The notes under the pieces were generated by a model that saw only the letters and a list, made by a program, of their open reading frames with translations, had not been told where the DNA came from and did not search any database. Positions 7,870 to 15,837 of a DNA stretch of 64,000 bases are shown here, one piece after another. The DNA lies in NCBI GenBank assembly GCA_947085815.1, contig CAMTXU010000032.1:49629-113628 (forward strand), written 5' to 3'. The position numbers were made by a program, and so were the translations under genes. Position 1 is the stretch's first letter, and every line of letters begins with the position of its first letter. Source of the DNA: Fen-1258 sp947085815. GTDB lineage: Bacteria > Bacteroidota > Ignavibacteria > Ignavibacteriales > Melioribacteraceae.

Positions 7870-8700
7870 TCAGCCCGCGAACCAGCTTAAGAATGGAACT
7901 GCCTTTGCCATGAAAAAGAAGAGCAAACCAAATGCAATCCAAACACCAATTACCGCAATAATATATTTTTTTGTGTCGTTACTCTTAAACATTTTTGCTA
8001 ACCCAATACCGAATATCACATAGAACCAAATTGAAAAGAGATCAAGCTTGCCAAGTAGAAAACCGGTAATTGTTGCTTTATCCGATCCCATAAAATCCGC
8101 GACGCTCGTTCCGCTAAATGCCCGGCTTGTTGCTAATGCTGCAATTACCATAACAATCATCTGAATTGCAGTTATGTAATGAGGCAATCCGTACGCAACC
8201 ATTGCGTCTTTGTAAATGCCTTCACCCTTTAATCCAAACTTGGCAACCAGCATGAAAACACCCGCGACAATAAAGAACATGATGAACACAACTATTGGAA
8301 TTCCGACACTGGAGATAATTATTTGTACTGTTCCGCTTTGACCCATTCTATCTCTCATAGTTTCCAATTGCTCATCGGCTTGCGTCTGTGTTATTTGACC
8401 TTTATCAACCGATTCCTTCAGTTGTTTCTCGAGCCGCTCTATCTGCTTTTCCGTCATTGACGATCTTATGGCAGGGTTATTCATCATTACTACTTGAGAC
8501 AAAATTGCTATTACAATTACTACCAAAATTGGAACGATCCAGTCCGAAGTTTTTTGCGGGAACTTTGCCATTTTGCCGAAGGTGGCTGTGGGCTCGGAGA
8601 AAACGCCGACTAGTTTGTCTGTGTGACTTAATTCAAATTCTTCATGATCATTTTCTACGGAGGACATTTTTGGAGCTTCCTGGTTTTGCATTTCTTCCAT
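7870..8700 (-). CDS. Yip1-family membrane protein
   Basis: A 276-residue polytopic membrane protein. It has a short acidic cytosolic N-terminus, then the Yip1-type entry (a Lys-Leu-x-x-Val-Phe-x-x-Pro-x-x-x-Phe element), then about five hydrophobic segments (starting near residues 53, 124, 160, 220 and 245). A charged Gln/Glu/Lys-rich loop sits between the first two (about 80-117). GAGGAG precedes the chosen ATG. Bacterial Yip1 proteins have no defined activity. The gene stands alone, with about 97 bp to the next gene upstream. Confidence 0.75.
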   Translation of the reverse strand: MEEMQNQEAPKMSSVENDHEEFELSHTDKLVGVFSEPTATFGKMAKFPQKTSDWIVPILVVIVIAILSQVVMMNNPAIRSSMTEKQIERLEKQLKESVDKGQITQTQADEQLETMRDRMGQSGTVQIIISSVGIPIVVFIMFFIVAGVFMLVAKFGLKGEGIYKDAMVAYGLPHYITAIQMIVMVIAALATSRAFSGTSVADFMGSDKATITGFLLGKLDLFSIWFYVIFGIGLAKMFKSNDTKKYIIAVIGVWIAFGLLFFFMAKAVPFLSWFAG

Positions 8701-8797
8701 TTGATTTCTCCTCGTTAAGTTGAATGTTATGATGAGTGTTTGCCGAACGCAATTTAGTAAAATTTTATTATTGCACGAATAATATTATTCATTAAAT

Positions 8798-9136
8798 TTA
8801 TTTTAGTCTCAGCAGGATCAGCCCAACAATTCCCTGAACTGCTACTGCAGAAGCTGCAAAAATTGTCAACCAATAAGGTGTGAAAAGATCCTTTACATTT
8901 TGTCCCATCGTAAAATAGATGAGAATTATTAGAAAAATGAGAACACCCAGAGTAATGCTATTTGTTTTGTAAAAAAGGGAAAGCTCGCGCTCATCGGCAT
9001 GCACTTTCTTCCATCGCATTATTAGGGGTCTGAGTGCTAATAGAGCAAGAGCAGTAATTCCTTTAGCGCCAAATAGTATTATTGCGAGAATTGTTATTGT
9101 GCCCACAAGAATTCCGAATAAATATCTAAAGTACAT
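8798..9136 (-). CDS. DUF2178-like membrane protein downstream of an XRE regulator
   Basis: A 112-residue membrane protein with about four hydrophobic segments; the middle carries RPLIMRWKKVHADERE, resembling DUF2178 proteins. The open frame extends upstream inside the regulator gene, but the ATG at 9136 starts one base after the regulator's stop and has GAGGAGG just upstream, so I use it. Third gene of a membrane protein - XRE regulator - membrane protein operon. Small XRE regulators coupled to such membrane proteins are common and their sensing role is unknown. Confidence 0.65.
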   Translation of the reverse strand: MYFRYLFGILVGTITILAIILFGAKGITALALLALRPLIMRWKKVHADERELSLFYKTNSITLGVLIFLIILIYFTMGQNVKDLFTPYWLTIFAASAVAVQGIVGLILLRLK

Positions 9137-9137
9137 T

Positions 9138-9338
9138 TTATCTATCCTCCTCTGGGAAAAATATTTCTTCAATTTTTTTATCGAATACCTTTGCAATCTT
9201 TAGTGCAAGCGGCAAGCTCGGGTCATACTTCTCACGCTCAATTGCATTTATAGTTTGGCGGGATACGTCTAAGAGTTTAGCCAAATCTTCTTGAGATAAC
9301 CTTCGTTCCGCACGTAATATGTGGAGTGTGTTTTTCAC
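9138..9338 (-). CDS. XRE-family transcriptional regulator
   Basis: A 66-residue protein consisting almost entirely of a helix-turn-helix domain (LSQEDLAKLLDVSRQTINAI, residues about 14-33) followed by a Pro-Ser-Leu-x-Leu-Ala-x-Lys-Ile-Ala-x-x-Phe turn, the layout of the small YozG/Cro-like repressors. It starts with GTG, which overlaps the preceding gene's stop as GTGA, and is tightly coupled to the genes on both sides. Predicted to autoregulate through the direct repeats at 9805-9837. Confidence 0.85.
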   Translation of the reverse strand: MKNTLHILRAERRLSQEDLAKLLDVSRQTINAIEREKYDPSLPLALKIAKVFDKKIEEIFFPEEDR

Positions 9339-9760
9339 TGATACTTTTCTTTCACAAACTCAGCAGCTAACAGATAAGCTACAATACCAACCACGGCGAG
9401 AATTACCAAGATGTAACTCAGCATTGTTGGAGCGAAATTCACAAAAACAAAAATTAAGATGAAAAGAAAAACCAGAGTAGTTGTAAAAACCACATTTAAT
9501 GATTCTAAATGGATCTTAAATTTAAATTCATCACCACGCAGAATTTGAAAATGATAACCCAGAATATAATAGATAAATCCAAGCGTCCATAGAAAAGTTG
9601 AAAGGAAAAGAGTACCTCGATGAACATATCCTGGCAGTTGAATTATTTGTTCAATCGGTAACATCGCAATAACAAACGTTGGTACAAAAAGAACTATTGG
9701 TGATAAGATCAAAATTGGTGTCTTATAAGGGAACGAGAAATTCTTCAAAACAGTTTTCAT
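9335..9760 (-). CDS. Four-helix membrane protein, hypothetical, first gene of XRE operon
   Basis: A 141-residue protein with four hydrophobic helices (about 15-33, 48-67, 86-106, 111-130) and a basic N-terminus. AAGGGGAG lies before the ATG. No family is recognised beyond general resemblance to DUF2975-like operon partners of small XRE regulators. Translation is coupled to the regulator by a GTGA overlap. Confidence 0.65.
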   Translation of the reverse strand: MKTVLKNFSFPYKTPILILSPIVLFVPTFVIAMLPIEQIIQLPGYVHRGTLFLSTFLWTLGFIYYILGYHFQILRGDEFKFKIHLESLNVVFTTTLVFLFILIFVFVNFAPTMLSYILVILAVVGIVAYLLAAEFVKEKYQ

Positions 9761-9804
9761 TTTAACTCCCCTTAATTATCATCTTTTTACAATTCCAAAA
9801 TATA

Positions 9805-9837
9805 GCATCCTTTACAAAATGCCAAGCATACTTTACA
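9805..9837. promoter_or_regulatory. Candidate operator: two 12-bp direct repeats, 21-bp period
   Basis: On the minus strand TGTAAAGTATGC and TGTAAAGGATGC are repeated with one mismatch at exactly 21 bp spacing, two helical turns. They sit 45-77 bp before the first gene of the XRE operon, overlapping the likely promoter. The arrangement suits two repressor dimers on one DNA face. Confidence 0.5.
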
Positions 9838-9963
9838 TTATTATTTTGTAATTTTCTCAAGAAAAACTATTAGAATCAAATACGGTGACCGCAAAGGTTG
9901 TTTGCCGGGGAATTCGTAATTTTACTCAAAGAATATATTTTTCATTCCATATCAAGGATTTTT

Positions 9964-11337
9964 ATGAAGACCATTATTGAGCCGTTTAGAATCAAATCGG
10001 TGGAGCCGATAAGATTTACGACCAAAGAAGAGAGAATCAAAATTTTAGAAAAAGCAGGATACAATACTTTTTTAGTTCATGCTGATGATGTGCTTATTGA
10101 CCTTTTAACCGACAGCGGTACATCGGCGATGAGCTCGGATCAATGGGCGGGAATTATGCGCGGAGATGAATCATATGCCGGCGCAAAAAGTTTTTATGTG
10201 TTTGAAGCGGCAGTTAAAAAAATTACGGGCGATGAATACATCATTCCCACTCATCAAGGCAGAGCGGCGGAAAAAATTATCTTTTCAATTCTCGGTGGTC
10301 CTGGAAAATATTTTGCGAGCAACACATTTTTCGATACAACTCGCGCGAACATAGAATTTACCGGAGCTGAAGCGGTTGATCTTTTAAACGAGATTGGAAA
10401 ACATCCCGAACAGCGCGCTCCGTTCAAAGGCAATATGGATGTTGATGCTCTCGAAGCATTTATCAAAAAAGTTGGGAAAGAAAATATTCCGCTCATTGTA
10501 TTAACCGTTACAAATAATTCCGGCGGCGGTCAGCCGGTCTCAATGCAAAACATTCGTGAAGTAAAAACAGTTTGTAAAAAATATGATCTGCCGCTATTTC
10601 TGGATGCCTGCCGTTTTGCTGAGAATGCGTACTTCATCAAGCTTCGCGAAAAAGGCTTTGAGAACAAATCAGTTTTGGAAATATGCCAGGAGATGTTCTC
10701 GTATGCCGATGGCTCCACAATGAGCGCAAAGAAAGACGCACTTGTAAATATCGGCGGATGGCTATCGCTTAATGATGACGAGCTTGCTATGAAGTGCCGC
10801 AATCTTCTTATTGTAACAGAGGGATTTCCAACATACGGCGGATTGGCTGGACGTGACCTTGAAGCAATTGCGCAAGGTCTTGAAGAGATTGTCGATGAAC
10901 ATTACTTGCAGTACAGAATTCGCAGTACAGAATATCTTGGCGAAAAAATGTTGAACGCCGGAATACCAATTATAGAACCACCCGGTGGGCACGCTATATA
11001 TATTGACGCGAAAAGGTTTGTTCCTAATATTCCGCCGCACGAATATCCGGGGCAGGCGATTGTTTGCGAACTTTATATTGAAGGGGGAGTTCGTGCAGTA
11101 GAAATTGGAAGTGCTATGTTCGGCAAGTACGATAAAAATGGAAAATTGATTCCGGCGATGATGGAACTGGTGCGTCTCGCAATTCCTAGAAGAGTGTACA
11201 CTCAAAGTCATATTGATTACGTTGCGGAAGTTGTTATTGAAACGTACAAGAATCGCTATAAAATGAAAGGTTATGAAATAACTTATGAAGCGCCGATGCT
11301 TCGGCACTTCACGGCTAAGTTTAAACCGCTTCAATAA
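9964..11337 (+). CDS. tnaA: Tryptophanase (tryptophan indole-lyase)
   Basis: A 457-residue PLP enzyme of the beta-eliminating lyase family, splitting L-tryptophan to indole, pyruvate and ammonia. The frame is open from 9898, but the family N-terminus (MKTIIEPFRIKSVEPIRFT) begins at 9964 with AAGGA upstream. The PLP lysine is in SAKKD near residue 256. Close relative tyrosine phenol-lyase has Met-Glu-Arg where this protein has RAVEIG, and this protein ends with LRHFTAKF, the His found in tryptophanase; both point to TnaA. No tnaC-like leader or tnaB transporter is seen. With the two ammonia-lyases at the left edge it suggests amino-acid catabolism. Confidence 0.93.
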   Translation: MKTIIEPFRIKSVEPIRFTTKEERIKILEKAGYNTFLVHADDVLIDLLTDSGTSAMSSDQWAGIMRGDESYAGAKSFYVFEAAVKKITGDEYIIPTHQGRAAEKIIFSILGGPGKYFASNTFFDTTRANIEFTGAEAVDLLNEIGKHPEQRAPFKGNMDVDALEAFIKKVGKENIPLIVLTVTNNSGGGQPVSMQNIREVKTVCKKYDLPLFLDACRFAENAYFIKLREKGFENKSVLEICQEMFSYADGSTMSAKKDALVNIGGWLSLNDDELAMKCRNLLIVTEGFPTYGGLAGRDLEAIAQGLEEIVDEHYLQYRIRSTEYLGEKMLNAGIPIIEPPGGHAIYIDAKRFVPNIPPHEYPGQAIVCELYIEGGVRAVEIGSAMFGKYDKNGKLIPAMMELVRLAIPRRVYTQSHIDYVAEVVIETYKNRYKMKGYEITYEAPMLRHFTAKFKPLQ

Positions 11338-11365
11338 CTCGGTGTTTCTCTGTGTCTTCTCTGAG

Positions 11366-11397
11366 GAACTCTGTGAGAAAAATATTACACAGAGTTC
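11366..11397 (+). terminator. Hairpin after tnaA
   Basis: Perfect 10-bp arms GAACTCTGTG and CACAGAGTTC around a 12-base loop, with no T run. It may end the tnaA transcript or be a copy of a widespread CTCTGTG-type extragenic repeat, since the surrounding text repeats CTCTGTG/CACAGAG words. Confidence 0.4.
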
Positions 11398-11430
11398 CAC
11401 TGAGAAATCACTGAGACCCACGGAGAAAAA

Positions 11431-12258
11431 ATGAAAATCACAAAACTATACTCATATAAATCACCCGGACAGATTTGGAGAATCCTTATTTCAGATTACG
11501 ATAAACTGATTCTCGAAATCCGCGACACAAATACAAAAGAAGTGTTTTATAACGGTTTTAATCTTGAGACAGGGGAAAAATATTTTTCCGATCTTCAACT
11601 CGAAGAAAAATTTTGGCTCGGTATAGAAGCCGTTTATAAGGGAATAATCTTCTTTCACAAATTTCCTAAGCCGGATTTGCCGCAGCATAAACAGATCATT
11701 GCTTACGATATTGCCTCGGAAAAAATATTATGGACAAACATTGATCTCTCGTTTTTATTCATTCATAACGATTTGGTTTATGGATTTCAGCAAGGTTTCG
11801 AAGAACGTTTTTTTTATGCGCTTGATTCTTTGAACGGAGAAATAGTGAAAGAATTTGGCAGCGACTTTAGAACAATTAACACCCTACGTAACCAGGCAGA
11901 ACTAGAGAAAGATTGGAGCGCATATATCTATCCAAAGGTATTTTCTGATGATGAAAAAGATGCAAGAATCGGAGAGGCAATCAAAGCTCAAACAAAGAGC
12001 CTTGTAATTGAAGGGGAAGTGGAGTATAATTTATACCAGGATCTGGCACTGTTCAATTTTCATTCTAAAACTGCCGAAGGAAGTTATGTTAATAAATTTT
12101 CAGCAGTCGATCTTAAGTGTGGAAAAAACATTCTTTCGGAAGTTCTGAACGCAAATGCTTCCGTATTGTTCACAGATTCATTCTTCTTGTACAAAAATTT
12201 TCTTTTTCTTCTTCGAGAAAAAAATGAGGTTATTGTTTATCAATTAGAACAAGATTAA
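11431..12258 (+). CDS. DUF4905 family protein
   Basis: A 275-residue soluble protein with no signal peptide. It opens with a Tyr-x-x-x-Ser-Pro-Gly-Gln-Ile-Trp-Arg-Ile element, and its repeated beta-strand text (for example LILEIRDTNTKEVFYNGFNL, IIAYDIASEKILW) resembles a small propeller-like fold. It matches the Bacteroidota/Chlorobiota family DUF4905, of unknown function. It is followed after 13 bp by the AMMECR1 gene and may form a transcription unit with the AMMECR1-MEMO pair. Confidence 0.7.
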   Translation: MKITKLYSYKSPGQIWRILISDYDKLILEIRDTNTKEVFYNGFNLETGEKYFSDLQLEEKFWLGIEAVYKGIIFFHKFPKPDLPQHKQIIAYDIASEKILWTNIDLSFLFIHNDLVYGFQQGFEERFFYALDSLNGEIVKEFGSDFRTINTLRNQAELEKDWSAYIYPKVFSDDEKDARIGEAIKAQTKSLVIEGEVEYNLYQDLALFNFHSKTAEGSYVNKFSAVDLKCGKNILSEVLNANASVLFTDSFFLYKNFLFLLREKNEVIVYQLEQD

Positions 12259-12271
12259 GAGCAAGAATAAG

Positions 12272-12829
12272 ATGGAGCTGACAAAAGAGGAAAAAAATAT
12301 TCTCCTCAAAATTGCACGTGAGTCAATCAATTCTGTTTTCACCAAGGAAGTAATCACTGAACCGGATTATGAGAAACATCCGGTGTTTAAATCTCACGCG
12401 GGAGCGTTTGTTACATTAACAATGCAAGACACATTGCGCGGTTGTATCGGCTATATTGTTTCGGATCAGCCTTTATTCAAAACCATAAGTGACGCCGCCG
12501 TTCAAGCATCGCAAGGAGATCCTCGATTTCAGCCGGTTCGTCAATCCGAAATAAAAAATCTATCGATCGAAATTTCAATCCTCTCCGAACCATTTCCGCT
12601 TAACAGTTATGACGAAATTGAAATCGGCAAACACGGTTTAATTCTCGAAGAAAAAAATCGGCGCGGACTTTTATTGCCGCAAGTTCCGGTGGAGCATCAT
12701 ATGAACCGCGATCAATATCTCGATTCAATTTGTAGGAAGGCAGGCTTTCCCGCGGAATATTGGAAGACAAAACAATTAGCCTTGAGCGGATTTACTGCGG
12801 CTGTTTTTTCAGAGAAAGAAATGAGTTAA
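12272..12829 (+). CDS. amrA: AMMECR1-domain protein (AmmeMemoRadiSam system protein A)
   Basis: A 185-residue AMMECR1-domain protein recognised by LRGCIGYI (about 48-55), the central GDPRF motif and RRGLLLPQVPVE. In many prokaryotes it is encoded with a MEMO-family protein and a radical SAM enzyme as the AmmeMemoRadiSam set, whose reaction is not firmly known. Here the MEMO gene follows after 2 bp, but no matching radical SAM gene is nearby. Confidence 0.9.
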   Translation: MELTKEEKNILLKIARESINSVFTKEVITEPDYEKHPVFKSHAGAFVTLTMQDTLRGCIGYIVSDQPLFKTISDAAVQASQGDPRFQPVRQSEIKNLSIEISILSEPFPLNSYDEIEIGKHGLILEEKNRRGLLLPQVPVEHHMNRDQYLDSICRKAGFPAEYWKTKQLALSGFTAAVFSEKEMS

Positions 12830-12831
12830 TT

Positions 12832-13650
12832 ATGAAAAATGTTAGAGAGCCGGCGGTTGCCGGTATGTTTTATCCAGCCTCCGCGATCAGACTGAAGGAA
12901 GATGTTCAATTACTTCTTGACAAATATAAACCGGAAAAAGATTTTCAAAATGTATTTGGAATTGTTTCCCCACATGCCGGTTACGCTTATTCCGGAAGAA
13001 CGGCAGCATACGCCTATAACAGTGTAGCAAATAAAAATTACAAAACTGTTGTGATCATCTCCCCATCGCACCGAGAGTACTTCCCCGGGATTTCCATATT
13101 TAGTGGCGAAGCCTATAAAACTCCGTTAGGGAATGTTCCTCTTGACAAAGAAATGGTTGCAAAATTTACCGAGGATGAAAAATTTATTTTCGAAGGGTTA
13201 AACGGTCACCGTGCGGAACATGCAGTTGAAGTTCAAATTCCGTTTCTTCAAGTGATCATGAGAGATTTTTCCATTGTCCCGGTTGTAATTGGAGATCAGA
13301 GTAAAATATTTATTGATGGACTCGCGCGGAAACTTGCCGGAGTTGCTGACGATAAAACATTAATTGTTGCAAGCTCCGATCTATCACATTTTCACACCAA
13401 AGTGGAAGCAACTCAAATAGATTCCTTAACTGAAAAACATATTCTTGATTTTAACTTCGAAGGCTTACAAACAGATCTAGATAAAAGAAATTGCGAAGCG
13501 TGTGGCGGCGGCGGCATTGTCGCAATGATAAAAGCTGCCGCTATTCTGAATGTAAAAAAAACCGTTGTACTTTCACGTTCAGATTCCGGTGATGTCACCG
13601 GCGATAGTTCTGAGGTTGTAGGATATTTAAGTGCTGTGGTTTATAGTTGA
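12832..13650 (+). CDS. amrB: MEMO1-family protein (AmmeMemoRadiSam system protein B)
   Basis: A 272-residue MEMO/extradiol-dioxygenase-like protein. Motifs in order: REPAVAGMFYP at the N-terminus, SPHAGYAYSG, HRAEHAVEVQIPFLQ, SSDLSHFH and CEACGGGGIVAM. The His and Cys residues are those of the fold's metal or nucleophile site. A longer open frame overlaps amrA, but the conserved N-terminus starts at 12832. Its last 15 codons have a degenerate second copy at 14186-14233, beyond the toxin-antitoxin remnant. Confidence 0.9.
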   Translation: MKNVREPAVAGMFYPASAIRLKEDVQLLLDKYKPEKDFQNVFGIVSPHAGYAYSGRTAAYAYNSVANKNYKTVVIISPSHREYFPGISIFSGEAYKTPLGNVPLDKEMVAKFTEDEKFIFEGLNGHRAEHAVEVQIPFLQVIMRDFSIVPVVIGDQSKIFIDGLARKLAGVADDKTLIVASSDLSHFHTKVEATQIDSLTEKHILDFNFEGLQTDLDKRNCEACGGGGIVAMIKAAAILNVKKTVVLSRSDSGDVTGDSSEVVGYLSAVVYS

Positions 13651-13700
13651 ATGATAAACTAGCTTTCATTGAATTTATTTTACAACTATCAGAGATAATT

Positions 13701-13892
13701 ATGGAAATAACAAATTCAAAAAAGAGAATTCTCCAAGCCATTGATGAACTTCCCCATAAAATTGAAATAGAAGATGCCATGGAAAAACTTTACCTCCTTT
13801 ACAAAATTGAGAAGGGAATTAGGCTAGCGGATAACTATGAAAAGGTCGTTCATCAAACGGTTAAAGAAAGATTTCAAAAGTGGCAAGAATAA
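13701..13892 (+). CDS. Antitoxin of a ParE/RelE-type module
   Basis: A 63-residue, charged, helical protein with the pattern seen in small antitoxins paired with ParE toxins: an N-terminal Lys-x-x-Ile-Leu-x-x-Ile-Asp-x-Leu-Pro stretch, IEDAMEKLYLLYKIEKG, and an ending VKERFQKW. Its last 13 bases overlap the start of the toxin remnant, the usual coupling of such pairs. The open frame could begin at 13647, but the family N-terminus and spacing favour 13701. The frame appears intact while its toxin is broken. Confidence 0.75.
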   Translation: MEITNSKKRILQAIDELPHKIEIEDAMEKLYLLYKIEKGIRLADNYEKVVHQTVKERFQKWQE

Positions 13893-14172
13893 CCCGGACT
13901 AATCAAGCTATTTCCGACCTTCAAGATATTTACGAATACATTTCAAAGGATTCATTCCAGTATGCACAAATAACTGTAGAAAAAATCTTTTCATCAGTTG
14001 AGAAACTAGTTCCTTATCCGGAATTAGGTAAAACAGTTCCTGAGTTTAACAATCCATAGATTCGTAAAATAATTCTGGGCAACTATCGTATCATTTATGG
14101 ATATAGAAAAATAGAAAAAATGAAGTTGAAATTCTTACTGTTTACCACTCAGCACGTTTACTGAATTTGTAA
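13880..14172 (+). pseudogene. ParE-family toxin remnant (nonsense codon plus frameshift)
   Basis: Starting at GTG 13880 the frame reads as a ParE toxin (ARITRTNQAISDLQDIYEYI, then SVEKLVPYPELGKTVPEFNN). It is cut by TAG at 14057-14059, where relatives have an acidic codon before IRKIILGNYRIIYG. Near 14114-14121 one base is missing from an A run (six A instead of seven). Restoring it gives NEVEILTVYHSARLLNL and a stop at 14172. Two independent lesions make a functional toxin very unlikely. Confidence 0.85.
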
Positions 14173-14185
14173 TAAAATGGTTTGA

Positions 14186-14233
14186 AGTGATTCGGAAGTG
14201 GTTGAATATTTGAGTGCTGCGGCGTATAAATAA
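14186..14233 (+). pseudogene. Duplicated 3' end of the MEMO gene (remnant)
   Basis: Fifteen codons and a stop read SDSEVVEYLSAAAYK, against DSSEVVGYLSAVVYS at the end of the intact MEMO gene (13603-13650); both end at the same place. About 9 of 15 residues match. An in-frame TGA just upstream and the toxin remnant separate it from any start. It suggests that the antitoxin-toxin segment entered at the end of the MEMO gene, or that the end was duplicated. Confidence 0.55.
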
Positions 14234-14351
14234 TTATCAAACTTTGTTATGATGCTGCAATTCTGTTCTAAAGAGTTGGAACTGTTAAAATTTTTTTTAT
14301 TTTTGGATAGTGTTAGTTCTTCCTGAATTTTTAAAATGGATTTTATTTCAA

Positions 14352-15584
14352 ATGCCTCTCCGTAACTTATTTTTAGATTTCAATGCGTACTTTGCCTCTG
14401 TTGAACAACAGCTCAACCCTGCTTTGCGTAACAAACCAGTTGTCGTAGTTCCGACGAAAGCCGATACCACTTGTTGCATTGCCTCAAGTTACGAGGCAAA
14501 AAAATTTGGAGTTAAAACCGGCACACTTGTTTCTGAAGCAAAAAAACTTTGTCCCGGCTTAAAGATAGTTGAAGCTAACCATCGCCCATATATCGAGTTC
14601 CATAATAAATTAGTTGAAACAGTTGGAACCTGTCTTCCCGTAGATCAAGTGATGTCTATTGATGAAATGGTTTGTTCATTGATCGGTAAAGAACAGAAAC
14701 GCGAGAATGCAATTGAAATTGCAAAGCTGATAAAAAAAACTATCGCCGAAAAAGTAGGAGAATATTTAAAATGCTCTATTGGTATTGCTCCAAATAGATT
14801 TTTAGCAAAGACGGCAACCGATATGCAGAAGCCGGATGGCTTAGTCATCATTGAAGAGAAAGATTTGCCTCACTGTCTTTACGGATTAAAGACCGGCGAT
14901 CTAACCGGCATTGGAAGAAGAATGGAAGTGCGTTTAAGGTGCCACGGAATTTATACTATTGAAACACTTTGCAATTCATCGAAAGCACGATTAAGAGAAA
15001 TTTGGGGCGGAATAGAGGGCGAGCGAATGTTTGCACAATTGCACGGGGAAATTGTTAAGAGACCGCCAACGCATCGTCAGACAGTAGGTCACTCTCATGT
15101 TCTTCCTCCTAGAGAAAGAAATAAAGATGATGCTTTTGGAGTTTTAAATCGTTTGTTACAAAAAGCAGCAATGAGAATGCGCTATCTCGGTTTTGTTACG
15201 GCGGCTATGTCTGTTGGTGTAAAATTCCTTGGACACTTAAGATGGAGAAAAGAAATTAGTTTTAATCACACCCAAAATACAATTACACTGCTGCATGCAT
15301 TAGAAAAAGTTTGGGAACATTATCCCGACTTTAAAGAAAAACCACTTGCTGTTGGAGTAACCTTATTTAAACTTCTTGGTGAAGATCAGAACACAATGAT
15401 ATTTTTTGAAGATTACGATAAAATAAAATCACTTAACAAAGCAGTCGATGGATTGAATAAAAAATATGGATTTTCTTCGGCTTACTATGCCGCAGCACAC
15501 CCGGCAATCAAATCCGCCCCAATGAGAATTGCATTCACGCAAATTCCTAATTTAGAAATAGAAGATGATGAAAAGGAGTTTTAA
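14352..15584 (+). CDS. dinB: Y-family DNA polymerase (DinB/Pol IV-like)
   Basis: A 410-residue translesion polymerase. Catalytic carboxylates are visible in LFLDFNAYFASVEQ (Asp9; the usual second Asp position is Asn11) and in SIDEM. The steric-gate position is aromatic (Phe14). The palm motif SIGIAPNRFLAKTATDMQKP is followed by helix-hairpin-helix text LTGIGRRMEVRL, then the little-finger domain. The frame is open from 14310, but the family N-terminus starts at 14352. No clear LexA-type box was seen upstream. The DFNAYF variant is a recognised subgroup of DinB-like polymerases. Confidence 0.88.
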   Translation: MPLRNLFLDFNAYFASVEQQLNPALRNKPVVVVPTKADTTCCIASSYEAKKFGVKTGTLVSEAKKLCPGLKIVEANHRPYIEFHNKLVETVGTCLPVDQVMSIDEMVCSLIGKEQKRENAIEIAKLIKKTIAEKVGEYLKCSIGIAPNRFLAKTATDMQKPDGLVIIEEKDLPHCLYGLKTGDLTGIGRRMEVRLRCHGIYTIETLCNSSKARLREIWGGIEGERMFAQLHGEIVKRPPTHRQTVGHSHVLPPRERNKDDAFGVLNRLLQKAAMRMRYLGFVTAAMSVGVKFLGHLRWRKEISFNHTQNTITLLHALEKVWEHYPDFKEKPLAVGVTLFKLLGEDQNTMIFFEDYDKIKSLNKAVDGLNKKYGFSSAYYAAAHPAIKSAPMRIAFTQIPNLEIEDDEKEF

Positions 15585-15586
15585 TT

Positions 15587-15661
15587 ATGCCTAAAATGAT
15601 CAGCGACAGAATTATCTCTCCTAAAGATGTGAAAGGTAGAGATATAGATTACTCTTTCTGA
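15587..15661 (+). CDS. Possible 24-codon ORF coupled to the polymerase gene
   Basis: It starts 2 bp after the polymerase stop with AAAAGGAG upstream and reads MPKMISDRIISPKDVKGRDI plus four residues. It is either a tiny coupled peptide or the truncated beginning of a lost gene. No relative is recognised. Confidence 0.25.
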   Translation: MPKMISDRIISPKDVKGRDIDYSF

Positions 15662-15713
15662 AAAAACTTATTTATGTAACCCGACAAAAGATTGACCAAA
15701 AAGCAACAAGATA

Positions 15714-15804
15714 GTCATTGCAAAGAGCGCAGCGACGAAGCAATCTTTAGATTAATGAGCAAAAATGAGATTACTTTTCCCGACTTTGTCTGGATCGTAA
15801 TGAC
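15714..15804. repeat. Dispersed GTCATTGC-type extragenic repeat, copy A
   Basis: It begins GTCATTGC, continues with GAGCGCAGCGACGAAGCAATC and ends CGTAATGAC, so its ends are inverted. This is the widespread 'attgcgag...gaagcaat' type of intergenic element. A related copy is inside the element at 44636-44774. It creates a spurious reading frame across 15692-15919. Confidence 0.5.
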
Positions 15805-15837
15805 AAAATTTACTTTTAAGTCAATTTCCTTTCTTTT

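Noticed and set aside
10762..11421. A 219-codon frame antisense to tryptophanase
   Set aside because: It is the mirror of a strongly conserved gene and shows no recognisable protein features.
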